From assembly GCF_019693445.1 (NCBI RefSeq), contig NZ_JAHRBL010000004.1:62001-126000 (forward strand): a DNA stretch of 64,000 nt, in the 5' to 3' direction. Both the position numbers and the translations under genes were made by a program. The DNA comes from Deinococcus aquaedulcis (GTDB taxonomy: Bacteria; Deinococcota; Deinococci; Deinococcales; Deinococcaceae). The stretch's first letter is position 1, and every line of letters starts with the position of its first letter. This document shows positions 1 through 11,342 of the stretch, one piece after another. The notes under the pieces are model-generated. The model worked only from the letters and a program-made list of their open reading frames with translations, was not told the DNA's origin and ran no database searches.

Positions 1-474
1 AATCTGGCCCAGGACCCGCGCATTCATGCCAACCGGGTGCGCGTGCGGGCCATTGGGCAGCACGAGGGCTTTCCGCCCTCTGTGCTGGCTGCCCTGAGCG
101 ACCTGGAAGCCAAAACCGCCCACTACGACGGCATGCGCCTGAACATCGCCGTGGGCTACGGCGGACGCGAGGAAATTGTGGACGCCGTCAAGCGCCACCT
201 GCTGCGGCAGGCAGACGCCGGCGTGCCCCTGGCCGAAGCCGCCAGAGCCCTGGCCCCGGAGCACATCGGCGCGCACCTGTACGCCGCCGACGTGCCGGAC
301 CCCGACTTTATTATTCGCACTAGCGGGGAAATTCGCCTGTCCGGTTTCATGCTGTGGCAGAGCGTGTATTCCGAATACTACTTCTGCGACGTGTACTGGC
401 CCGGTTTCCGGCGGGTGGACTTCCTGCGTGCCCTGCGCGAGTTCCAGGGCCGCGAACGGCGCTTCGGCCGGTAA
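1..474 (+). CDS. uppS: isoprenyl transferase (undecaprenyl diphosphate synthase), 3' part
   Basis: C-terminal 157 residues of a cis-prenyltransferase; the 5' end lies before the window and the frame is open from base 1. The family condenses isopentenyl diphosphate onto an allylic diphosphate to make the C55 carrier lipid for peptidoglycan. Visible family signatures are IIRTSGEIRLSGF, which contains the conserved Arg-x-x-x-Glu-x-Arg diphosphate/IPP binding residues, then LWQSVYSEYYF and the late WPGF. The C-terminus is of normal length. The catalytic Asp and P-loop region are outside the window, so activity cannot be checked. Confidence 0.93.
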   Translation, partial: NLAQDPRIHANRVRVRAIGQHEGFPPSVLAALSDLEAKTAHYDGMRLNIAVGYGGREEIVDAVKRHLLRQADAGVPLAEAARALAPEHIGAHLYAADVPDPDFIIRTSGEIRLSGFMLWQSVYSEYYFCDVYWPGFRRVDFLRALREFQGRERRFGR

Positions 475-974
475 GGGGAAGGAAAGAGGCCAAGCTCCAG
501 ACGCCTTTTTCCCAGGGACAGTGGGAGCGGGGCGAGGCCCAGTGGGCCGGCGCCCACCTCAAAACGCATTTGGTTCCCCTGTGAGGCATGGGCAGCGGGG
601 TCACTGCTGATTTTCTCCCTGCTGAACGCAAAAATTGAGCGCAAGCCAAAGTCATGGGGCGCCCAGCCACCGCAGCAAACGGGTCAGAGGCGAGGCGGCT
701 CTTGGGGGTGCCCCCTTTTCCCCCGATGGGGGAATGACCCAGGGCCCACACCCTCAAGAAAACCGTCCAGCTCGGCAAAACAGCCGGTTCTGGCAGGCAC
801 ACTCTGCTGAACCCTGCCAACTAACCTCAGGTCATCTTCATCTTACAGAAAACGTGTAAGTGAGGCGTAAGAGGGTCAAATTTAGCCTTCTAACAGTGCT
901 GGCGCTGCTTCAGGGCCGCCCAGACTGCCCGAGAAGCCCCGGCCATCCGCCTCACGCTGAATGAAGGAGACCTC
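475..974. other. 500-base intergenic region upstream of the surface-protein locus
   Basis: No convincing gene. The first 130 bases are GC-rich. Bases 842-860 contain an inverted repeat (CTTACA, 7-base loop, TGTAAG), and bases 861-900 are relatively AT-rich, so the promoter of the downstream locus probably lies between 840 and 900. No consensus -35/-10 pair could be assigned with confidence. Confidence 0.5.
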
Positions 975-1469
975 ATGAAACGCCCCCTGCTCACCGCGCT
1001 GCTGACCCTGACCGGGCTGGCCCTGGCGCAAAGCGCGGTGCCTGTCCGGCTGGACTTGACGCTGAGCCTGGTGCGCAGCGTGAAGGTGGACGGCAAAGCC
1101 ACCGAGCAGCTGACCCCCAATCCCGGCGCTGTGCTGCCCGGGCAGGTGCTCAGCCAGGTGGTGACTGCGCGCAACACGGGGACCACGGCCCTGAAGAATG
1201 TGCCCATTACCCTGCCGGTTCCGAAGAACACGTTCTATCTGGCCCCCGAACAGGGCCTCAGCGGTGCACGCGCCGAGTATTCGTTTGACGGCGGCAAGAC
1301 CTTTGGTTCCGCGCCCCTGAAAAAGACCGTGACGGTCACCGAAAACGGCAAGACCGTGCGCAAAGAAGTCGAAGTCAAGCCCAGCGAATACACCACGGTG
1401 CGCTGGACGGTGGCTGAACTGGGGGCCAAGCAAGCCCTGAAGCTCGGTTACCGCATCCAGGTCAAGTAA
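975..1469 (+). CDS. secreted DUF11-like single-domain protein
   Basis: 164 residues. MKRPLLTALLTLTGLALAQS is a clear Sec signal peptide with cleavage near residue 19-20. The mature part is one beta-rich domain with the DUF11/Ig-like pattern: a VLPGQVLSQVVTARNTGTTALKNVPI segment, then a final W-T-V-A-E-L-G-...-L-G-Y-R-I strand motif. A strong Shine-Dalgarno (AAGGAG, 964-969) precedes the ATG by five bases. First gene of a five-gene locus, 16 bases before the next. Role unknown; its small size suggests a periplasmic or surface accessory to the giant proteins downstream. Confidence 0.82.
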   Translation: MKRPLLTALLTLTGLALAQSAVPVRLDLTLSLVRSVKVDGKATEQLTPNPGAVLPGQVLSQVVTARNTGTTALKNVPITLPVPKNTFYLAPEQGLSGARAEYSFDGGKTFGSAPLKKTVTVTENGKTVRKEVEVKPSEYTTVRWTVAELGAKQALKLGYRIQVK

Positions 1470-1485
1470 TTTCCGGAGGAATACC

Positions 1486-3672
1486 ATGAAGAAAAGCCCC
1501 ACCCTGTTTGCAGTAATGGCCGCCCTGCTGGTCGGCACCGCCAGCGCCGCCACCGAAGCCGGCGTGCAGATTGTCAACGTCGCCAGCGCCACCTTCGAAG
1601 ACCCCACGGGCGCGGCTGGCAACACCAACGGCTCCGCGCAGTCCAACCCCGTCTCCACGACGGTGCTGCCAGTGCCCAGCTTCACGGTCACCCCCAACAA
1701 CACGGGCACCACCCCCAACCAGGACGCCCCCGACCCCACCCTGGACCGCGCGGGCGTGCTGCCCGGCAGCACCCAGCAGTTCCGCTACACCGTGACCAAC
1801 ACCGGCAACACCCCGGTGGTCGTGCAGTTCAACCCGGACATCACGGCGCCGAACGTGGACCGCACCAACTCCAACGTGGAGAACCTGGCGTACTTCGCGT
1901 TTACCGACGCCAACAACAACGGCCAGATTGACGCCGGCGAACTGCAGGCCCTGACGGACAGCAACGGCGACGGCCTGGTGGAGTCCCCCGCCATCGCCTC
2001 GGGCACCGCGATCACCATTGTCCAGAGCTACAAGATCCCGGACGCCGCCACCCCTGGTCAGGTCTTCGGCGCCAACCCCGTCGCCACGGGTCTGTACGAC
2101 ACCACCCCCGACGCCCAGAACCCCGGCAACAACACCTACACCACCACCGTCACGGTGGGCGGCGCGACGCTGGTGGACAACAACAACTTCAACCGCTCGA
2201 CCGTGTACACCCCCGGCGTGAGCGTGGCCCCCATTGACGCCAACAGCCCCGGCGGCACCTCGCCCGCGCCCGGCGGCACCACCGACGGCCGTCAGAACCC
2301 CCCCACCCAGACCACCCCCGGCGGCACGCTGCCCGCCTACAACGACCCCAACCCCAACGGCGGCAACAACGCCGTGGTGCTGGTGGGCGTCAACGGCAAC
2401 AACCAGGTGGCCTTCCCCAAAGCCGACGCTGAAGTGGTCAACGACGACCGCGTGACCTTCATCAACTCGGTCACCAACAACGGCACCCAGACCGACTCGT
2501 TCCTGCTGCTGCCCCCGCCCAACCTGCCCGCCGGCGTGATCGTGGTCTACCTGGACGCCAGCGGCAACCCGCTGCCCACCACCACCGTGAACGGCGTGAC
2601 CTACGCCACGCTGACGGGCGTGGCCCCCGGCGAAACCCGCAACTTCCGCGTGCAGGTCACCTACCCCGATACCGGCGGCGTGAACAGCCCGGTGCCCGTG
2701 ATTGACGTGGTGATCGGCATTGACTCCCTGAGCGACGCCGACGTGCTGCCCAACGCCTCCAGCACCGACACCATCTACACCCCGGACCTGCAGTTCGGTG
2801 ACTCCACCGCCGCGCTGGGCACCTCGGCGACCCCCATCGTGACCGACGCGGTGACCCCCGGCACCGCCGACAACGTGGCCTTCTTCCCCATGGACGTGTT
2901 CAACGCCGGCGGCTACAGCGACACCTTCAGCCTGAGTGGCTCGGTGACCTTCACGGTGCTCAATGGCGGCGTGGCCTCGACCACCACCGTGAACGCCACC
3001 TACTACACCTACACCGACGTGAACAACGACGGCACCTTCACGCAGGGCACCGACACCCTGGGCACCGTGATCACCAGCACGGGTCCGCTGGCTGCTGGCG
3101 CCGAGTTCAAGACGGTGGCGCTGGTCACCGTGCCCGCCAACACCCGCGCCGGGCTGTACACCCTGAACCAGACCAGCAGCGGTGCCTACAGCACCTCGAC
3201 CCGCACCGACAACAACGACGTGGTGCAGGTCCTGCCCACCAGCGCCACGGTCACGCTGGCCAAGAGCGGCCGCAACGCCACCGTCAACCCCACGGGCGCC
3301 TTCGTGACCTCGGGCCTGACCGCCAGCCCCACCGACGTGCTGGAGTACCGCATCCTGGCGACCAACACCTACAACACGGATGTGCGCAACTTCATCCTGA
3401 CCGAGCAGAACAGCACCCTGGGCAACGTGTTCACCTACGGCACCTTCACGGGTGTCTCGGCCACCACCACCCAGGCCGGCGGCACGGTGCTCTACCGCTA
3501 CAACAACGGCACCTGGCAGACCGCCGCTGCCCTGCCCGGTGGCTTGGCCGCCAGCGCCGTGACCCGAGTGGACGTGGCGGTGGACACCAACGGTGACCAG
3601 ACCATCACCCGCGACGACGTGCTGTCCTCGGGTCAGACCGTGACCGTGACCTTCTCGGTGACGGTGAAGTAA
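1486..3672 (+). CDS. large secreted DUF11/Ig-like repeat protein with EF-hand-like loops
   Basis: 728 residues with signal peptide MKKSPTLFAVMAALLVGTASA. The mature protein is rich in Asn, Thr, Pro and Gly and has no cysteine that I can find. DUF11-like units are marked by QFRYTVTNTGNTPVVVQ, RVTFINSVTNNG and VLEYRILATNTYN. Four EF-hand/dockerin-like Asp-x-Asn-x-Asn/Asp-Gly loops begin at about residues 141, 158, 511 and 700, suggesting calcium-stiffened surface modules. SD GGAGGA is at 1475-1480. A hairpin terminator follows immediately. Likely cell-envelope or surface-layer-associated; no anchor or sorting motif is visible. Exact function unknown. Confidence 0.82.
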   Translation: MKKSPTLFAVMAALLVGTASAATEAGVQIVNVASATFEDPTGAAGNTNGSAQSNPVSTTVLPVPSFTVTPNNTGTTPNQDAPDPTLDRAGVLPGSTQQFRYTVTNTGNTPVVVQFNPDITAPNVDRTNSNVENLAYFAFTDANNNGQIDAGELQALTDSNGDGLVESPAIASGTAITIVQSYKIPDAATPGQVFGANPVATGLYDTTPDAQNPGNNTYTTTVTVGGATLVDNNNFNRSTVYTPGVSVAPIDANSPGGTSPAPGGTTDGRQNPPTQTTPGGTLPAYNDPNPNGGNNAVVLVGVNGNNQVAFPKADAEVVNDDRVTFINSVTNNGTQTDSFLLLPPPNLPAGVIVVYLDASGNPLPTTTVNGVTYATLTGVAPGETRNFRVQVTYPDTGGVNSPVPVIDVVIGIDSLSDADVLPNASSTDTIYTPDLQFGDSTAALGTSATPIVTDAVTPGTADNVAFFPMDVFNAGGYSDTFSLSGSVTFTVLNGGVASTTTVNATYYTYTDVNNDGTFTQGTDTLGTVITSTGPLAAGAEFKTVALVTVPANTRAGLYTLNQTSSGAYSTSTRTDNNDVVQVLPTSATVTLAKSGRNATVNPTGAFVTSGLTASPTDVLEYRILATNTYNTDVRNFILTEQNSTLGNVFTYGTFTGVSATTTQAGGTVLYRYNNGTWQTAAALPGGLAASAVTRVDVAVDTNGDQTITRDDVLSSGQTVTVTFSVTVK

Positions 3673-3682
3673 GCCCCCCTGC

Positions 3683-3722
3683 GGCGCGCCCTCCAGTTTT
3701 GGCGGGGCGCGCCTCTTTCTCT
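3683..3722 (+). terminator. intrinsic terminator-like hairpin inside the surface-protein locus
   Basis: Nine-base perfect stem (GGCGCGCCC, 3683-3691, with its complement at 3705-3713), 13-base loop, then a T-rich tail. It lies between the second and third surface-protein genes, so transcription past it would need read-through or a separate promoter. Confidence 0.65.
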
Positions 3723-3789
3723 TTAACATCAGAAACATCTTTTTTCCGCCCTGCCCCCTTCTGCCTTTTCCCCCACCCAGGAGACTCCC

Positions 3790-6573
3790 GTGACCCGTTC
3801 TCACCACCGCCTGCTGACCGCCTGCCTGGCCCTGAGTGGGCTGGCCGGCGCTGTTGGCACGCCCGCCGGAACTGTCATCAACAACCAAGCCGCCGCCACC
3901 TTCGAGCCGCCTGCCCCGGGCACGCCTGGGGAAACCGTGAGCAACGTCGTGTCCACCACGGTTCAGGCAGTCTGCGCGGTCAGCGTGACCCCCAACGGGA
4001 TCGTGGGGGCCCCGGGCCAGACGGCCGACGTCCTGCCGCGTGAGCGCGCCGTGTTTGCCTACACGGTGGTGAACGCCGGCAACGGCGCGGCCACGCTGCC
4101 CCTGAGTGCCCGCACCGAGGCAGGCAGCGCCTTTACTCCCCGCCTGAGCATCTACAGCGATCTGGACGGCGACGGCGCCCTGGACCCGGGTGAGCCGGAA
4201 ATCACCAGCGTGGCCCTGGCAGCCGATGCCAGCGCCCGCGTGCTGCTGGTGGCCGACACCACTGACACCCAGGGCGACGCCCACGTGAACCTCGTGGCGT
4301 CCTGCGCCGGCGGCGCCAACCCCGACGCCAACAACGTGAGTCTGGTGCGGGTGGGGCCGCCCCCTGTGCTGGGCGTGCAGAAGACCTTTAGCCCCGCCCT
4401 GGTGCGCCCCGGCACCGAAACCACCGTGACCGTGACCACCCGCAACGGCGGCCAGGGCACCAGCCGCGAGGTCGTGCTGACTGACCTGCTGGACACGCAG
4501 CTGGCGCAGGGGCTGGTGTTTGTGCCCGGCAGCGCCCGCACGAACGTGGGCACCCTGGAATACACCGCAGACGGCACCACCTGGAGCGCGGCCGAGGTGC
4601 AGCCGGTGCGCGGCGTGCGCGTGCGCGCGGCCAGTCTGGCCCCCAACGAGGCCATCACCCTGACCTTCCGCATGCTGGCCACCCCACAGGCCGAGGGCCG
4701 CGTGATTCTCAACACGGCCACGGCCAGCACGGGTGGGCGCGAGGCCTCGGGCAGCGCCAGCGCCGACGTGCGCTACCTGCCCGCTGTGGCCATTGGCCCT
4801 GTGGGCAACCCCGAGGCCCCCGAAGGCACGGCCGCCGACACCCAGCAAAAGCCCTTTGCCGTGGTGGGCCAGCTGGTGTGCTTTGACCACACCGCCAAGA
4901 ACACTGGCGACGTGCGCGACACCTTCCGCCTGACGGTCACCTACCCCCAGGGGGCGGCGCGCGCCCAGTTCCAGAACGAAAGCGGCCAGCCGCTGGCGCA
5001 GCCCCTGGTGCTGGACCCCGGCCAGACCGCGTTTGTGCGCGTGTGCTACGAGGCCACGCAGGCAGGCCCGCTGGACGCCCTGGTGACCATCACCGGGGAC
5101 CGGGGCACCAGCAACGCCACCCGGGATCAGGTGGCGGCGGTGGAAGGCGGCCTGCCCGAACTGCGCAAGAGCTACGTGGCCACCACCCAGGGCAGCGGCG
5201 CTCAGCCCGTGCCAGTGCCGGACGGTGGCACGGTGGCGGCGGGCGACACGGTGACCTACACCCTGACGGTGCGCAACCCCTTTACGCGCCCCCTGACCAA
5301 TGTGGTGGTCAGCGACCCGCTGCCGGCCCATGTGGACTTCAAGGCGGCCTCGGCGGGCGGCGTGGTGAGCGGGCAGCCCGGCGCGCAGACGGTGACCTGG
5401 ACTCTGGGCACCCTGCAACCCGGCGAGAGCCGCACGCTGACCATCACCACCCAGGTCTCCACGCGCGCGGTGGACGGCGAGGCCCTGCGCAACGTCTTTA
5501 ACCTCGTGTCCACTGAGCTGCGCGCGCCGGTACCCAGCAACGAGGTGCTGACACCCGTGTGGACAGCGCAGCTGATCATCCGCAAGGACGTGAGTGCCCA
5601 GGAAGCGGGTTTTGGCGACCGCCTGACCTACACCCTGAACATCACCAACGCCTCGGCCACCACCGCCATCGTGAACGCGGTGGTGACCGACACGCCGGCG
5701 CGCGGCCTGGAGTACATTCCCGGCACCAGCCTGCTGAACGGCAAGCCCATGCCCGACCCCACCATTGAGGGTGGCGTGCTGCGCTGGACCCTGGCCGAGA
5801 TTCCGGCCGGGACCACCGTGAGCATCAGCTACCAGACCCGCGTGACCCCCGAAGCCACCGGGCAGCTGGTGAACACCGTGCAGGTGAGCGGCACTGGGGC
5901 CGGCGGCGTGGCGCGCGCCATTGCCAGCAACCGCGCCACCGCCACCACCAAGCTCAATCCGCTGAAGTTCGCGCCCCTGGCCGATCTGGTGGGCACGGTG
6001 TTCGTGGACCGCAACCGCAACGGCCTGTTTGATCCGCTGCTGGATACCCCGGTGCCCGGCGCCCGGGTGCTGCTGGCGGGTGGGCGGCAGGTGCTGACCG
6101 ACCCCGCCGGGCGCTACTCGTTCCCCAACGTGCCTTACGGCACCCACGCCCTGCGCCTGGACCCAGCCTCGGCGCCGTTCCCGCCGCTGCACGTGCCGCA
6201 GGACGGCGGCCTGAGCGGCACCCAGACCGTGTACGTGCGCGGCCTGACCAGCGTGGACTTCCCGCTGGCCCCCCTGGGCGGCGACATTGACGCCCTGCGC
6301 CGCACGGTGCTGATCGTGGGCGACGTCAGGGTGGAGAAAGAGGTGTACGCCGTGGAGGGTGGGTACGTGGTCGTCCTGCGCCTGAAGACCCCCCGCGCGC
6401 TGGACGGCGTGACCCTGCTCGACCCCCTGCCGGAGGGCGCGAGCCTGAAAGAAGGCCGCAATACTTACACCGGTAGCCTGGGCGCAGGTGAAAAAGTCCT
6501 CACCTACCGCTTCGACTGGACGGGTGAACCCAGAGCGGCCACCACCGATCCGTCGCTGAGCTGGAGGTACTAA
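3790..6573 (+). CDS. secreted DUF11 repeat protein with SdrD B-like domain
   Basis: 927 residues from a GTG start preceded by GGAGA. The N-terminus [23 protein letters not shown] is a signal peptide. At least four DUF11 units are visible; the clearest start at [54 protein letters not shown] and [13 protein letters not shown], each ending with a G-T-L-...-G-E-...-L-T strand. One EF-hand-like loop sits near residue 124. Residues about 730-810 ([16 protein letters not shown], later [17 protein letters not shown]) match the SdrD B / carboxypeptidase-regulatory-like fold. Four cysteines could form two disulfides. Two bases separate it from the barrel gene, implying co-translation. Confidence 0.82.
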   Translation: MTRSHHRLLTACLALSGLAGAVGTPAGTVINNQAAATFEPPAPGTPGETVSNVVSTTVQAVCAVSVTPNGIVGAPGQTADVLPRERAVFAYTVVNAGNGAATLPLSARTEAGSAFTPRLSIYSDLDGDGALDPGEPEITSVALAADASARVLLVADTTDTQGDAHVNLVASCAGGANPDANNVSLVRVGPPPVLGVQKTFSPALVRPGTETTVTVTTRNGGQGTSREVVLTDLLDTQLAQGLVFVPGSARTNVGTLEYTADGTTWSAAEVQPVRGVRVRAASLAPNEAITLTFRMLATPQAEGRVILNTATASTGGREASGSASADVRYLPAVAIGPVGNPEAPEGTAADTQQKPFAVVGQLVCFDHTAKNTGDVRDTFRLTVTYPQGAARAQFQNESGQPLAQPLVLDPGQTAFVRVCYEATQAGPLDALVTITGDRGTSNATRDQVAAVEGGLPELRKSYVATTQGSGAQPVPVPDGGTVAAGDTVTYTLTVRNPFTRPLTNVVVSDPLPAHVDFKAASAGGVVSGQPGAQTVTWTLGTLQPGESRTLTITTQVSTRAVDGEALRNVFNLVSTELRAPVPSNEVLTPVWTAQLIIRKDVSAQEAGFGDRLTYTLNITNASATTAIVNAVVTDTPARGLEYIPGTSLLNGKPMPDPTIEGGVLRWTLAEIPAGTTVSISYQTRVTPEATGQLVNTVQVSGTGAGGVARAIASNRATATTKLNPLKFAPLADLVGTVFVDRNRNGLFDPLLDTPVPGARVLLAGGRQVLTDPAGRYSFPNVPYGTHALRLDPASAPFPPLHVPQDGGLSGTQTVYVRGLTSVDFPLAPLGGDIDALRRTVLIVGDVRVEKEVYAVEGGYVVVLRLKTPRALDGVTLLDPLPEGASLKEGRNTYTGSLGAGEKVLTYRFDWTGEPRAATTDPSLSWRY

Positions 6574-6575
6574 TC

Positions 6576-9500
6576 GTGAACGCAAACAAGTGCCTCGCCA
6601 CCGTTCTCACGGCCCTGCTCGCGGCCGGAACGGGCGCCGCACAGGAAATCAGCACCAGCCTGCCCCTGACCAGTGTGGGCGACCGCCTGATGTGGACGGT
6701 GGGCGACCAGAACCTGAACCTGGACGTGCCCCTGAGCGGGCGCGTGCGCCTGGAGCTGTACAGCCCCCGCGTGGACCAGGGCGACTACCGCAGCGATGAC
6801 TATTACGGCGACGAGCAGTACGACGCCAACCGCAGCGACGTCACCACCACCTTCACGCTGGTGAACGCGGCCGGCGTGACGGTCCTGAGCCGCACCTTCA
6901 CCCCCGGCGAGCACGCCTGGGAAACCCTGCTGGACCAGGAGCTGCCCGCCGGGCGCTACCGCCTGCAGGCCGTGACCAGCGGCAACGGTAAGAACACCTT
7001 CGCTGTGCGCCTCGCCGGCATCAGCGCGGCCATCAGCGCCGAGCGCCTGAGCGTGAACGTGCACTCGCGCGACTGGGTGCCGGCCCTGAACGTGCGCGTG
7101 GACGGCGAGGGCCATGTGCTGCGCCTGTACGACGGCGACGGTCCCCGCGAACTGGAAGCCCGGCTGCGCGACGAGCAGGGCAACACTTTGCCCCTGACCG
7201 TCAGCGCCGACCTGAGCTTCAGCGATCTGCCGCTGCCCGCGCGGGCGGGCAACTACACCGTGGAACTGCGCCAGCCCGCCACAGCGCGGCAGTTCAGCAA
7301 CACGGTGGGCTTTTCGCTGACCCGCGCCGGGGCCCCGGTGCCGCTGGGCGTGGCCCGCGTGGACCAGACGGGGTTGCTGCGCGTGACGGCTGAACTGGTG
7401 CTGCCCGGAGGCACCCAGCCCACCCAGGTGGGGGCCCTGGTTGGTCAGACTTCTGTGACAGTGGACGGCACCCTGGAGCAGCGCGTGCCGGCCGGCACCT
7501 ACCCCGTGACCCCGGACCCGGTCCCCGGCGCCCAGGTGAGCGTGGCCAGCCCCAGCGTGACCGTGCCGCGCGGCGGCAGCGGCGAGACGCGCATTCAGGT
7601 GCGCCCCCAGGTGGACCTGAGCCTGGACGCCGACAAGCCGGAACTCTGCGTGGGCGACACGGTAACCTTCACGGCCCGCGCCGCCACCGCCTATGCCGGC
7701 GAGCTGCCCCTGACCCTGACTCTGGACGCCCCGGGCCTGGACCTGCAGGGCGAGCCCAGCCTGGACGGCACCCTCAGCGCCGCGCGCTCCGGCGAACTGC
7801 GCCTGAGTGCGGTGGCCACCCGCCCCGGCCCGGTGACGGTCACCGCCCGCCTGGCCCCCTGGGCCCAGGCGCGCACTGTGACCCTGAATGTGCGCGCCGA
7901 CGCCACCCCGCTGCAGCTGAGCCGCGAGTCGCTGCCCGGTGCCCAGCCCGGCAGCGAGGTCACCGTGACCCTGCGCGTGCGCAATACGGCCGCCTACGCG
8001 GTGCCCTTCCTGCTGACTGACAGCAACGCGGGCGGCCTGGAGGCGCTGGAAAGCCCCACCTTCAGCGGCACCCTGGCGGCGGGCGAGGAGCGCACGCTGA
8101 GCTACCGCGCCCGCGTGACCGGCGCCGAGGCCGTGACCTTTACGGGCGCCCTGCGCAGCCCCGAGTGCGCCGCCACCCAGACGGTGGGCGGCGCCCTGGC
8201 GGTGCAGCCTGCGCCCGCGCAGCCGGCCCCCGCACAGCCCGTCACCCCCGAGCCCACCCCCGCCCCCGAGGCCCGGCGCACCAGCACCGTCAGCTTGCCC
8301 TTTGACGCGCCGGTGCAGGCCCGCGAACTTGTGGTGGCCCACCGCGTGCCGCAGGGCGCCGAATTCGTGGTTGGCAGCAGCCGCCTGAATGGTCAGGCCC
8401 TGCCCGACCCGGTGCGTGGCCCCAGCGGCACGCTGTACTGGGTGCTGCCCCGTTCCGCCTTTGTGCAGGGCGAGGCTGCTGCGCGCGGCACCGTCACCTA
8501 TGAGCTGGCCCACACCGGCGTGCTGGGCGCGCTGGACCGCCCCGCCCTGCTGGTCCGCTACACCGGCGAGCGCCGCGAGGTGCTGGAAGGTGAGCTGAGC
8601 GAAGCCGATCTGGCCGCCGCCCAGCCCCTGAATACCCCCGCTGCCGCCACCCAGAACGCGGGCGCCATCCGCGCGCCGCTGCAGGGCAGCCTGATTCGGC
8701 AGCGTGACCGCATCAGCGTGGTGGTGGACGTGCCCGCCGGCCAGGAGCCCAGCCTCAGTGTGAACGGCGAGGCCATCGCCCAGGACCGCATCGGGGAGAT
8801 CGTCACCCGCGAGGACGGCAGCCGCACGGTGACCTTCGTGGGGGTGCTGCTCAAACCCGGCCAGAACACCCTGCAGGCGGGGCGCGACACCGTGACCGTG
8901 GGGCTGGTGGGGCCCACCGTGCAGGTGGAGCTGACCCCCGTGAGCCTCGTGGCCGACGGCAGCACCCCGCTGCGCCTGAAGGTGCGCGCTCTGGACGCCG
9001 ACGGCAACCTGACCGATCAGGACACCGTGACCCTGAACGCCAGCCTGGAGCCCCGTGTGGGCGACGCTGACCCCAGCCTGGCTGGCTATCAGGTGCGGCT
9101 GCGCGGCGGCGAGGGCGAACTGGTGCTGCAACCCCAGGCCGCTCCCATCACCCTCAGCGTGACCCTGCAGCAGGGCCAGACGGTCACGACCTCGCGCTAC
9201 AACGTGCGCCCCGATGACCGCCGCGTGGGCGTGGGCATGGTCAGTGCCACCCTGGGCCTGGACGGCAACTTGAACCTGAGTGACGACCTGACGTGGCAGG
9301 CCCGCGCCTCCTACGAAGGCCCCCTGGCGGGCGGCAAGCTGTACGTGGCCGCCGACAAGGACGGCCTGCCCACCGAGCAGGACACCCTGAAACGCTTCTC
9401 GCTGTACGGCGACAGCTCGGTGGCCTCGGTGCCGCTGCAGGGCATTGACCCGGTGGCCCTGAGCTACGACCACCCCAGCTTCCGCGCCGACTACCGCCGC

Positions 9501-11342
9501 AGCGCCCTGCCCATTGACGTGCTGCCCGTGGGCGAGAAACTGACGGCCCTGACGGTCAGCACCAAGGGCGCGGCCCAGCTCAGCGGCTTTGCGGCCCTGG
9601 TGCCCGGCGACCGTATCAGCGGCGAGCGCCTGACGCCCGAGGGCACGAGGGTGCTGCGCCTGTCGCGCGGCGGCATCAGCCTGGGCAGCGAAACACTGGA
9701 AGTCGTAATCCTGGAGCGCGACACCGGCAAGGAGCTGGAGCGCACCACCCTGTCGCGCAACGTGGACTACATCCTGGACGCGCGCACCGGCATTATTACC
9801 CTGACGCGCGCCCTGAGCCGTGTGGACGCCAACCTGAACGACGTGGTGGTGCTGGCGGGCTACCGTCTGGGCAACCCCCTGGGCAACCGCACCCTGGCCT
9901 ACGGCGTGCAGGCCAAGTACACCGCCGAGCGCTACGGGGTGGGGGTGGCGGCGGTCAGCCTGGACGGCCGCGTGACCACCGGCGCGCGCGCCAGCTTCGA
10001 TAACGGCACCGTGCGCGCCGCCGGGCTGGTCGCCTACTCCGGCGGCCTGCAGGCCAGCGCCGACCTGGGCGTGAAGCTGGGCCGCACCACCGTACAGGGC
10101 CGCGTGCGCTACCAGGACGGCCAGTACCAGGGCCTCGCGCCCCTGACCCCGGGCCTGACCCTGGGTGTCAGCGTGGACACCCGCCTGACCGATCAGCTGA
10201 GTGCCAGCGTGCAGGCTGATTACACCCGCACCGCTGCCAGCCAGGGCGGCAGCGTGACGGCGCGGGCCGACTACCGCCTCGCGCCCTTCAGCGTGGGGGC
10301 GGGCCTGCGCGCCGCCTACGGCGACCAGTCGGGCCTGGGGGCGGTGCTCAGCGCCGGTTACCACCAGTCGCCCATTGACGTGGATGTGACGCACGTGCAG
10401 CCCCTGAGCGGCAACCTGGACCCCGTGACCACGGTAACGGCCAAGTACGCCGTGAGCGACACCCTAAGCGTGGGCCTGACTGACGAGTACAACTGGAAAA
10501 CGGGCCACCGCGCCTCGCTGAGCCTGAACAGCACCGTGGGCAACACCAACTATCAGGTGGCCTACGACCTGCCTGCCGCTGGCGGCCAGGGCAACCGCGC
10601 CCGCTTTGGTGTGAGCACCGCCCTGCCCCTGTCCCAGCGCCTGACCGCTGGCCTGCGCGGCGGCGCCCTGTACGACGTGAACGCCGGCCGAAGCGAGTTT
10701 GACGCCGGTGTGGACCTGCTGTACAAGGCTGAGCGCTTCACCGCTACCACCGGCACCGACCTGACCCTGAAAGGCGGCCAGTTTGGCGTGGTGCTGCGCG
10801 GCGGCCTTTCGGGGCAGCTGAGCGACCACCTGACCCTCAGCGCCGACGGCCTGGGCGAATTCGGCGCGGGCAAGAGCGGCGTGCGCGCGGCCGTGGGCTA
10901 CGCCTACCGCAACCGCACCTTTAACAGCCTGGGCACTGTGCGCTACGTGAACGGCAGCCTCGCGGGTGGCCAGCCTGAACTCAGCAGCAACTTCGCCGCC
11001 GAGTACCGCCAGCCCACCTGGGCCGTGCGCGCCGGCCTGGATACCCGCACGCTGCTGGCCGACACCGGCAGCTTTACCGCGCAGCTGGGCCTGGGCGCCA
11101 CCTACTACGTCACCGACCGCATTGGGGTTGGGGGCTGGGGCCGCGCGCTGACGCAGCCCAGCACGGGCACGACCCAGTACGGCTACGGCCTGGAAGCCAG
11201 CTACCGCGTTCTGCCCGGCACCTGGATCACGGCGGGCTATAACCCGGCTGGGTTCACGGGCCTGGGCAACGCCTACACCAAACAGGGCGCTTATGTGCGC
11301 CTGGACCTGACTCTGGACGAGACCCTGGGAGGGGAGAAGTAA
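6576..11342 (+). CDS. giant outer-membrane beta-barrel protein with N-terminal surface domains
   Basis: 1588 residues, GTG start, signal peptide [23 protein letters not shown]. Residues 25-800 are Ig-like beta domains with a Pro/Ala linker near 545-560 (repeated QPAPAQP). Residues about 880-1588 show alternating hydrophobic/polar strands, many aromatic strand ends ([27 protein letters not shown]) and short turns, typical of a large transmembrane beta-barrel, ending in [16 protein letters not shown]. Only two cysteines remain in the mature part. The next gene's ATG follows the stop with no gap. By architecture it could be an adhesin, porin-like channel or secretion/assembly pore for the neighbouring surface proteins; I cannot decide between these. 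Confidence 0.8.
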   Translation: MNANKCLATVLTALLAAGTGAAQEISTSLPLTSVGDRLMWTVGDQNLNLDVPLSGRVRLELYSPRVDQGDYRSDDYYGDEQYDANRSDVTTTFTLVNAAGVTVLSRTFTPGEHAWETLLDQELPAGRYRLQAVTSGNGKNTFAVRLAGISAAISAERLSVNVHSRDWVPALNVRVDGEGHVLRLYDGDGPRELEARLRDEQGNTLPLTVSADLSFSDLPLPARAGNYTVELRQPATARQFSNTVGFSLTRAGAPVPLGVARVDQTGLLRVTAELVLPGGTQPTQVGALVGQTSVTVDGTLEQRVPAGTYPVTPDPVPGAQVSVASPSVTVPRGGSGETRIQVRPQVDLSLDADKPELCVGDTVTFTARAATAYAGELPLTLTLDAPGLDLQGEPSLDGTLSAARSGELRLSAVATRPGPVTVTARLAPWAQARTVTLNVRADATPLQLSRESLPGAQPGSEVTVTLRVRNTAAYAVPFLLTDSNAGGLEALESPTFSGTLAAGEERTLSYRARVTGAEAVTFTGALRSPECAATQTVGGALAVQPAPAQPAPAQPVTPEPTPAPEARRTSTVSLPFDAPVQARELVVAHRVPQGAEFVVGSSRLNGQALPDPVRGPSGTLYWVLPRSAFVQGEAAARGTVTYELAHTGVLGALDRPALLVRYTGERREVLEGELSEADLAAAQPLNTPAAATQNAGAIRAPLQGSLIRQRDRISVVVDVPAGQEPSLSVNGEAIAQDRIGEIVTREDGSRTVTFVGVLLKPGQNTLQAGRDTVTVGLVGPTVQVELTPVSLVADGSTPLRLKVRALDADGNLTDQDTVTLNASLEPRVGDADPSLAGYQVRLRGGEGELVLQPQAAPITLSVTLQQGQTVTTSRYNVRPDDRRVGVGMVSATLGLDGNLNLSDDLTWQARASYEGPLAGGKLYVAADKDGLPTEQDTLKRFSLYGDSSVASVPLQGIDPVALSYDHPSFRADYRRSALPIDVLPVGEKLTALTVSTKGAAQLSGFAALVPGDRISGERLTPEGTRVLRLSRGGISLGSETLEVVILERDTGKELERTTLSRNVDYILDARTGIITLTRALSRVDANLNDVVVLAGYRLGNPLGNRTLAYGVQAKYTAERYGVGVAAVSLDGRVTTGARASFDNGTVRAAGLVAYSGGLQASADLGVKLGRTTVQGRVRYQDGQYQGLAPLTPGLTLGVSVDTRLTDQLSASVQADYTRTAASQGGSVTARADYRLAPFSVGAGLRAAYGDQSGLGAVLSAGYHQSPIDVDVTHVQPLSGNLDPVTTVTAKYAVSDTLSVGLTDEYNWKTGHRASLSLNSTVGNTNYQVAYDLPAAGGQGNRARFGVSTALPLSQRLTAGLRGGALYDVNAGRSEFDAGVDLLYKAERFTATTGTDLTLKGGQFGVVLRGGLSGQLSDHLTLSADGLGEFGAGKSGVRAAVGYAYRNRTFNSLGTVRYVNGSLAGGQPELSSNFAAEYRQPTWAVRAGLDTRTLLADTGSFTAQLGLGATYYVTDRIGVGGWGRALTQPSTGTTQYGYGLEASYRVLPGTWITAGYNPAGFTGLGNAYTKQGAYVRLDLTLDETLGGEK

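Noticed and set aside
1462..6585. 1707-residue open frame on the minus strand
   Set aside because: Antisense to three surface-protein genes. It is low-complexity Gly/Val/His/Gln/Ala, has no signal peptide or domain, and its openness is a by-product of GC-rich codon use in the sense genes.
6570..10394. 1274-residue open frame on the minus strand
   Set aside because: Same reason: Gly/His/Ala/Gln-rich shadow of the barrel gene.
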